NCBI GenBank assembly: GCA_947476195.1
Contig: CANJPT010000002.1
Location: 1 to 64,000 of the forward strand
Reading direction: 5' to 3'
Length of the DNA: 64,000 nucleotides
DNA from: Lewinellaceae bacterium
Lineage (GTDB): Bacteria > Bacteroidota > Bacteroidia > Chitinophagales > Saprospiraceae
Below are positions 53,992 to 61,113 of this stretch, in pieces. Positions within the stretch are counted from its first letter, which is position 1, and each line of letters starts with the position of its first letter. The position numbers and the translations under genes were made by a program. The notes beneath the pieces were generated by a model. It made no database searches. It was not told where the DNA came from and saw only the letters and a list, made by a program, of their open reading frames with translations.

Positions 53992-55005
53992 TTACGCTAT
54001 CTGATGAAACTCCTTGTGATAAATGCGTAGCAGTAAAATAAACAATGAAATTAAGATGGGCCCGAATACGAATCCGATAAATCCAAATAATTGAAGCCCT
54101 ACCACCACTCCGAACAAGGTAATGAGGGGATGGGTGTGACTAATTTTATTCAACAGCCACATCCTGGCGAGATTGTCTACAGAGCCCATGATGAAAAAGC
54201 CGTACAAAAAGATCAGAACTGCCTTGCCATCATCTCCCTGCGAAAGAAACAGGAGTGAAAGTGGTACAAAAGCCAAGGCAACACCCAAAACAGGCATCAT
54301 TCCAGAAACAAAAGTAATGGCAAACCACATCCAGATATCTTCCACACCTATCAGCCAATAGATCAGTAGTCCTGCAAGTGCCTGCACAAATCCCATTAGT
54401 GGAATACCGATCGCATTGCCCCAAACCATATCATTGAGTTGCTTGCGGACAAATATAACATTGTCGTGGCGTAGTGGCATCCACTCAAAAAACGACTGCT
54501 CCATTTTTTTTCCCTCTGTCAGCATGAACCACAATATAAAAAAGGTGGCCAGTAACAGTCCAAGTCCATTTATGGTGGCTCCTACCAAACCCTGTGCGGC
54601 AGCAACCAGCCATTCACTTAAGTGATTCATATTGTCTGGGGTGAGCAGCGAGATACTGTACTTGATTTCCAAGTCTTTGATGATCGATTCGGCATTTTGA
54701 CGGATTGTTTCGGAGTTCTGAAGCACGAATAAAATCCGTCCTTGGAGCATAATATACAAGCCGTTAAACAGCAAAAATACCACCATAAAAGACAACAACA
54801 GCAGCACGGCAGAGGCCACATGGTTCGGCCATTTCCAACGTCCGGTGAGGTAAGTCTGAGGGGCTTTCAATAAAACGAATAACGTGTAGGAGCCCAACAG
54901 CGCAGGTACAAAAAACTGGAGATTCCAGAAAATCACCCCAAAAAGGCTCGCAATGAGTAAGATGAGAAGTACCTGTCGAATCTGGCCGGCGGAAATTTGG
55001 TTCAT
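53992..55005 (-). CDS. AI-2E family (PerM-like) transporter
   Basis: This 337-residue inner-membrane protein has about eight helices with a central soluble loop (about 90-140) and the family segments GNAIGIPLMGFVQALAGLL and ITLFGVVVGLQLFGFIGFVFGPILISLFILLLRIY. The AI-2E family includes the autoinducer-2 exporter TqsA and Na+/H+ antiporter-like proteins; the substrate is not predictable. Its stop codon lies in the target-site duplication of MITE copy 5, and the element would be transcribed as a hairpin 3' UTR. Confidence 0.83.
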   Translation of the reverse strand: MNQISAGQIRQVLLILLIASLFGVIFWNLQFFVPALLGSYTLFVLLKAPQTYLTGRWKWPNHVASAVLLLLSFMVVFLLFNGLYIMLQGRILFVLQNSETIRQNAESIIKDLEIKYSISLLTPDNMNHLSEWLVAAAQGLVGATINGLGLLLATFFILWFMLTEGKKMEQSFFEWMPLRHDNVIFVRKQLNDMVWGNAIGIPLMGFVQALAGLLIYWLIGVEDIWMWFAITFVSGMMPVLGVALAFVPLSLLFLSQGDDGKAVLIFLYGFFIMGSVDNLARMWLLNKISHTHPLITLFGVVVGLQLFGFIGFVFGPILISLFILLLRIYHKEFHQIA

Positions 55006-55096
55006 AATTTAGCTGAGATTGAGCCCTTTTTTAGCGAAAAAAAAGCAGGTTGTTCGTTTTGAACGACCTGCGAAAGGTAAAAATATTCCGGAGATA

Positions 55097-55333
55097 CTAC
55101 TTTAATTCAATCGGCTTGACTGGTTTTACTTGGGCATTTTCCTTGGGCAGCTCAATTTTCAACACGCCATCTTTATGTTCAGCAGAAATGCCGTCTTTGT
55201 TTACATTTCCTGGAGGTGTAAAGGAGCGGCTAAACCGACTGTAGGAGAGTTCACTCAGGGTGAATGACTCGTCTTTGCCTTCTTTTTCCTGCTTGGTCTC
55301 GACTGAAATAATCTGGTTCTTAGTATACCATCT
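55097..55333 (-). pseudogene. Truncated Hsp20/alpha-crystallin small heat shock protein
   Basis: On the minus strand the reading ISVETKQEKEGKDESFTLSE, then LSYSRFSRSFTPPGNVNKDG, then ISAEHKDGVLKIELPKE and PVKPIELK-stop is the C-terminal two thirds of an alpha-crystallin domain, including the A-x-x-x-(N)GVL motif. Upstream the frame meets a TAA within about 12 codons and no N-terminal half is recognisable before the macro gene. The gene is therefore a remnant. The ORF track does not list it because no usual start precedes it. Confidence 0.8.
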
Positions 55334-55407
55334 ATGTAGACAAAGTTAAGGTCATATATATTCCAAAAAAAATGATCTGTGTCATATCAAAAGTTGATTT
55401 TCGTGGA

Positions 55408-55419
55408 TGATCAATATCA
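55408..55419. promoter_or_regulatory. FNR/CRP-like site TGAT-CAAT-ATCA upstream of the macro operon
   Basis: A perfect TGAT-N4-ATCA palindrome lies 77 bp before the macro-domain start, almost the same distance as the similar site before usp. A weaker match, TGAT-CTGT-GTCA, lies at 55373-55384. Regulation by an FNR/CRP-type protein is inferred. Confidence 0.45.
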
Positions 55420-55495
55420 CCCTTTACCCCAACGCCTATCATCTCCCCAATAAATCTGAAGTTGCCATCTTGCAGCCTAAATAACCTATTATTAT

Positions 55496-55978
55496 ATGAT
55501 TATAGAAGTTAGCGGTGACATCCTATTGTCTAAAGCTCAAGCCATTGCGCATGGTGTTGCGCCGCACGATCACTTTGAGCATGGATTGGCCCTCAGCCTT
55601 CGGCAAGATTTCCCTTCAATGGTCAAAGATTTTCGGCACTGGTGTCGCCAGACAAATCCAGAAACGGGTAGTGCTTGGATTTGGTCTGGGGCAGAAGGCA
55701 AGCGCATTGTAAGTCTCCTTACGCAGGAACCTGCCTCCGGACACAACGGCCACCCTGGCAGCGCCTCCTTGCAAAATGTTGGCCATTCACTGCGCGAATT
55801 AAAAAAGATCATCCAGAAAGAAGAGATCAAAAGCATCGCCCTTCCTCGCTTGGCTTCTGGATTAGGTGGTTTGAGATGGGAGCTTGTAAAGGATTTGATT
55901 TACAGCATATTAGGCGATTCAGAAGCAGTTGTGTATGTCTATTCTACCTTTGTGAAAGGCCAGACAGCTGAAGAATAA
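55496..55978 (+). CDS. Macro domain protein
   Basis: This 160-residue soluble protein starts VSGDILLSKAQAIAHGVAPHDHFEHGLA and has a later RLASGLGGLRWELVKDLI, the two ADP-ribose-contacting loops of the macro fold. The AHGV form of the first loop resembles the ALC1/TARG1-like group rather than classic NPAN macro domains, so reversal of ADP-ribosylation on acidic residues or ADP-ribose binding is plausible (inference). It leads a run with DoxX-like, QueD-like and DeoD genes, 23 bp before the next. Confidence 0.78.
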   Translation: MIIEVSGDILLSKAQAIAHGVAPHDHFEHGLALSLRQDFPSMVKDFRHWCRQTNPETGSAWIWSGAEGKRIVSLLTQEPASGHNGHPGSASLQNVGHSLRELKKIIQKEEIKSIALPRLASGLGGLRWELVKDLIYSILGDSEAVVYVYSTFVKGQTAEE

Positions 55979-56001
55979 ATTTATAAAATCGTCTACTAAC
56001 T

Positions 56002-56451
56002 ATGAATCCAAACAACGTTTTTACTGCTTTTCTTTACGCCAATTCAACACGCCTTTTGAGGTTGGCCATTGCTGTCAATTATTTTTGGTTTGGCATGCTG
56101 AAGTTTTTCAGCGGATTAAGCCCTGCAGAGGATTTGGCAAAAAATACCATCCGAATTTTGACGTTCGGCTTCATCCCCGACAATGTCAACCTCCTGCTAC
56201 TGGCCATTTGGGAAGTGGGGATTGGCGTGATATTCCTGAGCGGTCGATTTACCAAATTGGGCGCTAATGCAGCTGTTTTACACATGATTTTTACATTTAT
56301 GCCCCTATTTTTCTTTCCAGAGGTATCCTTCTCACACGCACCTTATGGGTTTACAATTGTGGGACAGTACATCGTAAAAAATCTGGTGTTTTTGGCAGCC
56401 TTAGTAGCTATCCTGAAATCAGAAAATTCCTTAGTAACACGGGTGGCCTAA
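56002..56451 (+). CDS. DoxX-like membrane protein
   Basis: This 149-residue protein has four hydrophobic helices (about 18-35, 60-85, 90-110, 120-142) and the DoxX-like start LAIAVNYFWFGMLKFFSGLSPAEDL. DoxX proteins are linked to quinone/thiosulfate oxidation or redox stress in other bacteria, but this subgroup has no fixed role. It lies 23 bp after the macro gene and 64 bp before the pterin synthase homolog. Confidence 0.72.
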   Translation: MNPNNVFTAFLYANSTRLLRLAIAVNYFWFGMLKFFSGLSPAEDLAKNTIRILTFGFIPDNVNLLLLAIWEVGIGVIFLSGRFTKLGANAAVLHMIFTFMPLFFFPEVSFSHAPYGFTIVGQYIVKNLVFLAALVAILKSENSLVTRVA

Positions 56452-56515
56452 TGGTTTCAGGGCAGACGATCTGCCAACCAAGAGATTCTTTTCCAGCGAT
56501 TAAAATAGCAGTCTC

Positions 56516-56962
56516 GTGCGAATAAGGCTCACTAAAATACTAACCTTTGAAATGGCGCATGCCCTACCGGGTTACGATGGGGCATGCCGCCATATCCATG
56601 GGCATTCCTTTCGGCTTGAGGTCTGTGTACTGGGTGAACCACTACAACAACAGGGGCATCCTAAAAGTGGCATGGTGATGGATTTTAAAACCTTGAAGCA
56701 GATTGTAAATGAAGCATTTATCAACATTTACGACCATGCGCTTGTGTTACCTGATACGACTTCGCCTGAGGTCATAAACGCCTTGCAAATTCATTTTGGC
56801 AATGTATTAACCCTCCCGTTCCAACCAACCTGTGAAAATATGATCGCCATTTGTGTGGATGCGCTGCGCCCAAAAATGTTGCCAGGTGTACAATTGTGGT
56901 GCGTTCGACTTTCCGAGACTGCATCTTCGTTTGCAGAATGGTACGTGACGGACGAGGTTTGA
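56516..56962 (+). CDS. 6-pyruvoyl-tetrahydropterin synthase / QueD family protein
   Basis: This 148-residue T-fold enzyme starts at GTG. Zinc ligands are AHALPG and the CRHIHGHSF pair, with a catalytic-type Cys just before HIHGH, then GMVMDFKTLKQI, YDHALVL and the terminal ETASSFAEWY (Glu that anchors the pterin). It could make 6-carboxytetrahydropterin for queuosine or tetrahydropterin. No queCEF gene lies near. It is 33 bp before the deoD gene, so the operon mixes pterin and purine functions. Confidence 0.82.
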   Translation: MRIRLTKILTFEMAHALPGYDGACRHIHGHSFRLEVCVLGEPLQQQGHPKSGMVMDFKTLKQIVNEAFINIYDHALVLPDTTSPEVINALQIHFGNVLTLPFQPTCENMIAICVDALRPKMLPGVQLWCVRLSETASSFAEWYVTDEV

Positions 56963-56994
56963 TTTTTTATTGACACACCAGTTTATCATTCAAA

Positions 56995-57696
56995 ATGGCC
57001 ACACCACATATCGAAGCGAAAATTGGAGAAATTGCTGAAACGATCCTACTGCCTGGCGATCCATTACGGGCAAAAGCCATTGCAGATCATTACCTGTCAG
57101 ACGTCGTTCAGTTTAATCACGTCAGAAATATGCTGGGATATACCGGGCTATATAAGGGGAAAAGAGTTTCGGTGATGGGAACTGGTATGGGCATGCCTTC
57201 CATGGCCATTTATTCGTACGAACTCATACAGGTATATGGCGTAAAAAATCTGATCAGAATTGGTACGGCCGGTGCTTTACAGGAAAATCTGAAACTCCAT
57301 GACATCGTCGTCGCACAAGCGGCCTCCACCGATTCAAATTTTGGAAAACAGTATGGTTTGGACGGAGAGATAGCAGCCATTCCGGACTTCCAATTACTGC
57401 TTAATGCCCTAAAAGAAGCGGAAGCCTTAGGCTTGAAGTATCATGTGGGAACAGTATTGAGTTCCGATGTTTTTTACCATATTGACAAGGATAATTGGAG
57501 AAAATGGCAAAAAACAGGCGCGCTTTGTATTGAAATGGAGGCATACGCCCTGTTCCTGAATGCCGCATACCTGGGCGCGGCTGCCCTTGCGATTAACACG
57601 ATTTCTGACTCTTTGGTCACTGGAGAACAACTTTCACAGGAGGAGCGACAAAATTCTTATGCCGATATTATGAAGGTAGCAATGGGATTAGTTTGA
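56995..57696 (+). CDS. deoD: Purine nucleoside phosphorylase, DeoD type
   Basis: This 233-residue hexameric-type PNP matches the family throughout: LLPGDPLRAK (about 18-27), VMGTGMGMPSMAIYSYEL near 63, GTAGAL near 94 and CIEMEAYALFLNA near 180 (Glu and Met that bind ribose). It cleaves purine (deoxy)nucleosides with phosphate for salvage. Length and start (MATPHIEAKIGEIAE) are standard. It ends the macro-DoxX-QueD run. Confidence 0.92.
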   Translation: MATPHIEAKIGEIAETILLPGDPLRAKAIADHYLSDVVQFNHVRNMLGYTGLYKGKRVSVMGTGMGMPSMAIYSYELIQVYGVKNLIRIGTAGALQENLKLHDIVVAQAASTDSNFGKQYGLDGEIAAIPDFQLLLNALKEAEALGLKYHVGTVLSSDVFYHIDKDNWRKWQKTGALCIEMEAYALFLNAAYLGAAALAINTISDSLVTGEQLSQEERQNSYADIMKVAMGLV

Positions 57697-57783
57697 GGCT
57701 TCCCGTGTATATAGGATTAGTCATGTATCTGACATTTGTAGAAAAAAAAAGCTCCTCGAGAGGTACAAGAAAAAAATTGGCTC

Positions 57784-57791
57784 TATGTTTG
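57784..57791 (+). promoter_or_regulatory. Bacteroidota -7 box (TATGTTTG) of the rrf2 gene
   Basis: TATGTTTG matches TAnnTTTG. It lies immediately before the shared motif at 57793-57812 and 31 bp before the rrf2 ATG. A bound regulator at the motif would cover the transcription start. Confidence 0.55.
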
Positions 57792-57792
57792 C

Positions 57793-57812
57793 AGACTAAA
57801 TACTCTTAAATA
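57793..57812. promoter_or_regulatory. Candidate Rrf2/NsrR operator, rrf2 copy
   Basis: AGACTAAATACTCTTAAATA shares GAC, AAATACTCTTA and ATA in register with the motif upstream of the NO reductase (58293-58312), including an 11-nt exact run. Both sites lie in noncoding DNA upstream of the two genes. Autoregulation is inferred. Confidence 0.5.
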
Positions 57813-57821
57813 AACATACCC

Positions 57822-58259
57822 ATGCGAGTTATTTCAAAATCAGGAGAATACGGGCTGCGGGCATTGATGTATATGGTAGCACATCGGGAAGAAGGAGTAT
57901 TTGTAAGCATCCGCGATATGGCTGAGCATCTTGACATCTCATTCCATTTTTTGACCAAAATTCTGCAAAGCCTCACTCAAGCCGGTTTGCTCAAATCCTA
58001 TAGGGGGCCGAACGGTGGTGTGGCCTTCAATATCTCACCCGAAAAAGTGCTGCTTAGCGACGTGGTACGCATACTGGAAGGTGACGATTTTTTTGACAAG
58101 TGCCTGCTAGGTTTGCCGGGTTGTGGCAAGTTGGCTCCTTGCCCGATGCACAATATTTGGAAAGAAATCAAGGGGGCGCTCAAACACGAATTTGAGACCA
58201 CTTCGATGGCTGAATTGGGGCAAGCAGCACTGTTGAACAGGATTGGGTTGGTTTCGTAA
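57822..58259 (+). CDS. Rrf2 family transcriptional regulator, NsrR-like
   Basis: This 145-residue winged-helix regulator starts VISKSGEYGLRALMYMVAHR and has the recognition helix region MAEHLDISFHFLTKILQSL. C-terminally it has three Cys in KCLLGLPGCGKLAPC (spacing C-x6-C-x5-C), as in Fe-S-binding Rrf2 proteins such as NsrR and IscR. Placed directly upstream of an NO reductase, it is best read as an NO-sensing repressor (inference). The motif AAATACTCTTA lies before both its own gene and the reductase gene. Confidence 0.87.
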   Translation: MRVISKSGEYGLRALMYMVAHREEGVFVSIRDMAEHLDISFHFLTKILQSLTQAGLLKSYRGPNGGVAFNISPEKVLLSDVVRILEGDDFFDKCLLGLPGCGKLAPCPMHNIWKEIKGALKHEFETTSMAELGQAALLNRIGLVS

Positions 58260-58292
58260 GCAATGACAGCGGGATTTTTTTGACTGTATTTA

Positions 58293-58312
58293 GGACAAAA
58301 TACTCTTATATA
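58293..58312. promoter_or_regulatory. Candidate Rrf2/NsrR operator, norZ copy
   Basis: GGACAAAATACTCTTATATA lies 189 bp before the NO reductase start. It matches the rrf2-upstream motif at 17 of 20 positions. A weak promoter-like TATTTAGG precedes it at 58287-58294. Confidence 0.5.
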
Positions 58313-58501
58313 TTATTTTACCTAAAACGAATCATTCGACATACGTTTAAACCCTACATTTCAAACCTTTTTTATGAGCCTAAATTATTTGCAGCTGCCT
58401 TAGCTACCATTTTGCTGAACATCTCAAACTCACACCTTCACTTCACACAGGATAAATCTGGTTTTCCCATCTCAGCCAGGTTGATTCAAAAAAAATGAAC
58501 A

Positions 58502-60916
58502 ATGAAAGAAGAAAACGGAGCCTCCAATAACGGCACCCCAAAGAGCATCAATTACTTTATGAACACGAAGAATTGGTGGCAGCCGCTGCTGTTCATTTTG
58601 GTTACCAGTATTGCCGGCGTAGGCATGATTGGATACCAAACCTATGTGGACGCGCCCCCCATGACCGGATTTAAAGCACCCTCAGGCGAAGTCCTGATCA
58701 ACAAAACCACCATAGAAAACGGGCAGAAAGTGTTCCACAAATATGCCTTGATGGAATACGGCTCCTTCATGGGAGACGGAGCGCAAAGAGGTCCAGACTT
58801 TACAGCGGAAGCTTTGCACCAAATTACGCTTTCCATGAACGATTACTATGTCGAGACCTTCAAAAAAGACAATGGAAGGGATGCGAGTGATATGGAAAAG
58901 AAGATCATCGGAGAAAACATCAAAACAGAACTAAAGGCGAACAAATACAATGAGGCGGAGAACATTGTAATACTTTCTGAAGCCCAAACCTTCGCCTTGG
59001 GTAATCTGAAAAAGTATTACACAGACATGTTCATTGACAATAATCCCGATGGGAAATTTCCGCCGAAAGATTACATCAAGGATCGGACTGAAACAGCAGA
59101 TTTGGCGTCTTTCTTCTTTTGGGGGGCCTGGGTTTGCGTCACGGAACGACCTGGAACCAACTTTAGCTACACCCACAACTGGCCTTACGACCCCGTCGCC
59201 GGCAATACCCCCACCTCTCCTGTAATCCTGTGGAGTGTACTTGGACTATTGGCATTTGTGCTATCCTGCGGCATTGTGCTTTATTATATTGGGCAGTACA
59301 ATCAACTCCCCAACAAGTTTTTCAAGCCTTCCAGCAAAGACCTACTAACGGCAGAACGGGTGAGCAGTTTCCAACCCACCAAGACCCAAAAGGCAACATA
59401 CAAATTCTTCTTTGTTGCGATTCTTCTATTCTTCCTGCAAGTATCGAGCGGAATTTTTACGATCAATGATTTCGTCAACTTCCTGGGATTCTTTGGGATC
59501 CACACTTCAGAGGTGCTGCCGGTCACCATTACCCGCAGTTGGCACTTAATGTTATCGCTTTATTGGATCTCCATATGCTGGATAGCCTCTTCCATTTTCA
59601 TCCTTCCAATTTTGGCCAAAAAGGAAATCCCCGGGCAATTGCGTCTGGTAAATATCCTTTGGATCATGCTTTTGGTCTTAGGGGGTGGTTCGCTGGCAGG
59701 AATGGTTCTTGGGCCCAAAGGTATATTGGGCAGTTGGTGGTATTTGCTGGGACACCAGGGCTGGGAATATGTGGACTTGGGGAAAATATATCAGGGATTG
59801 CTCATGGCTATCTTCATATTGTGGGGCGTGGTTGTTTATCGGGGTGTTAAACCTGCCTTTATCAAAAGTGAGCCCTGGAATCTTCCCAATTGGATCTTTT
59901 ACTCCGTTATAGGCATCCCAATATTGTTTATTTCTGGATTTGTAGCAAAACCCGAGACCAATTTTGTCATTGCAGACTTTTGGCGCTGGATGGTAGTTCA
60001 CATGTGGGTAGAGGCATTTTTCGAAGTATTTATTACGGTCATCGTCAGTTATCTGATGGTTTTAATGGGCTTAGTAAGCCGGCAGGCAGCCATCCGGGTG
60101 GTCTATTTTGCCACCATACTTTTCCTTGGCACTGGGCTTTTGGGCATTTCACACAATTTTTATTGGAATGCAAAGCCCGTAGCGACTATGGCGCTGGGTT
60201 CCGTGTTTTCTACCCTTCAATTTGTTCCTTTAATCCTTTTGACCGTAGAGGGCTGGAGGTTCAAGAACATGCCCAAAATGGCCGTCAATGGGATTGAGCA
60301 CAAACAGCTGGGAAATTTTGGATTCCCGGAAGTTTTCCTGTTTCTCGTTGCGGTCAACTTCTGGAATTTCTTTGGCGCGGGTGTCATGGGCATCATCGTC
60401 AACCTTCCGATCATGAATTATTTTGAACACGGTTCATACCTGACAATCAACCACGCGCACGCCGCACTGATGGGCGTTTACGGCAATATTTCACTTGCTG
60501 CATTGCTTTTTGCCTCGAGGTTGTTGCTCAAACCAAACCGTTGGAGCGAAAAGTTGGTCAAATTTTCGTTTTGGTCTATCAATGCCGGTTTGATGCTGAT
60601 GGTGGTCCTGGATTTGTTCCCTGCGGGCTCTATTCAATTCAAAGCCATTGTGGATCACGGACTTTGGTTTGCCCGTTCAGAAGCATTTATCGGTATTGGT
60701 ATATTTAAAACCCTGACCTGGCTGCGTGGTGTCGGCGCTTCTGTATTCTTCTTTGGTGGCGTGATTCCATTGACCTGGTTTATTGTTTCGAGGATTCGCT
60801 CGCTCAAACCCGCTTCAAATACCGTGTATGAATTTGAGGATTTGCCGAAGGGAAAAGCTCAGCCAAATACGCGTCAGACGGAGGAGGAAGAAGAAGAAGA
60901 AGCGTTGACTTTTTAA
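58502..60916 (+). CDS. norZ: Quinol-dependent nitric oxide reductase (qNOR)
   Basis: This 804-residue heme-copper oxidase superfamily enzyme fuses a NorC-like N-terminal domain without a CxxCH heme site (about 25-250) to a NorB-like 12-helix core. Heme/Fe ligand regions are visible in TITRSWHLMLSLYW, VHMWVEAFFEVFITV, SHNFYWNAKP and NHAHAALMGVYGNI. It reduces 2 NO to N2O with quinol electrons and serves NO detoxification or denitrification. A run of Glu ends the protein. The leader of about 190 nt after the candidate operator holds no other gene. Regulator upstream: NsrR-like. Confidence 0.92.
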   Translation: MKEENGASNNGTPKSINYFMNTKNWWQPLLFILVTSIAGVGMIGYQTYVDAPPMTGFKAPSGEVLINKTTIENGQKVFHKYALMEYGSFMGDGAQRGPDFTAEALHQITLSMNDYYVETFKKDNGRDASDMEKKIIGENIKTELKANKYNEAENIVILSEAQTFALGNLKKYYTDMFIDNNPDGKFPPKDYIKDRTETADLASFFFWGAWVCVTERPGTNFSYTHNWPYDPVAGNTPTSPVILWSVLGLLAFVLSCGIVLYYIGQYNQLPNKFFKPSSKDLLTAERVSSFQPTKTQKATYKFFFVAILLFFLQVSSGIFTINDFVNFLGFFGIHTSEVLPVTITRSWHLMLSLYWISICWIASSIFILPILAKKEIPGQLRLVNILWIMLLVLGGGSLAGMVLGPKGILGSWWYLLGHQGWEYVDLGKIYQGLLMAIFILWGVVVYRGVKPAFIKSEPWNLPNWIFYSVIGIPILFISGFVAKPETNFVIADFWRWMVVHMWVEAFFEVFITVIVSYLMVLMGLVSRQAAIRVVYFATILFLGTGLLGISHNFYWNAKPVATMALGSVFSTLQFVPLILLTVEGWRFKNMPKMAVNGIEHKQLGNFGFPEVFLFLVAVNFWNFFGAGVMGIIVNLPIMNYFEHGSYLTINHAHAALMGVYGNISLAALLFASRLLLKPNRWSEKLVKFSFWSINAGLMLMVVLDLFPAGSIQFKAIVDHGLWFARSEAFIGIGIFKTLTWLRGVGASVFFFGGVIPLTWFIVSRIRSLKPASNTVYEFEDLPKGKAQPNTRQTEEEEEEEALTF

Positions 60917-61113
60917 TCGCTTTGTTGAATGCGTTTGATAGCACTTTAGCCTCAATCGCCCGGCAGGCCCATTTAATACTGGCAAGATCTGTTTGGGTCG
61001 GCGGAATAATTGGTTGTAAACGATTGATCGATTAAGCGCTTGTTCGGGAATTAGATTTTAGAATTCACCTGCATTAAAAATTATTCATTCAAATTTAATT
61101 AAAACAAAAAGTC

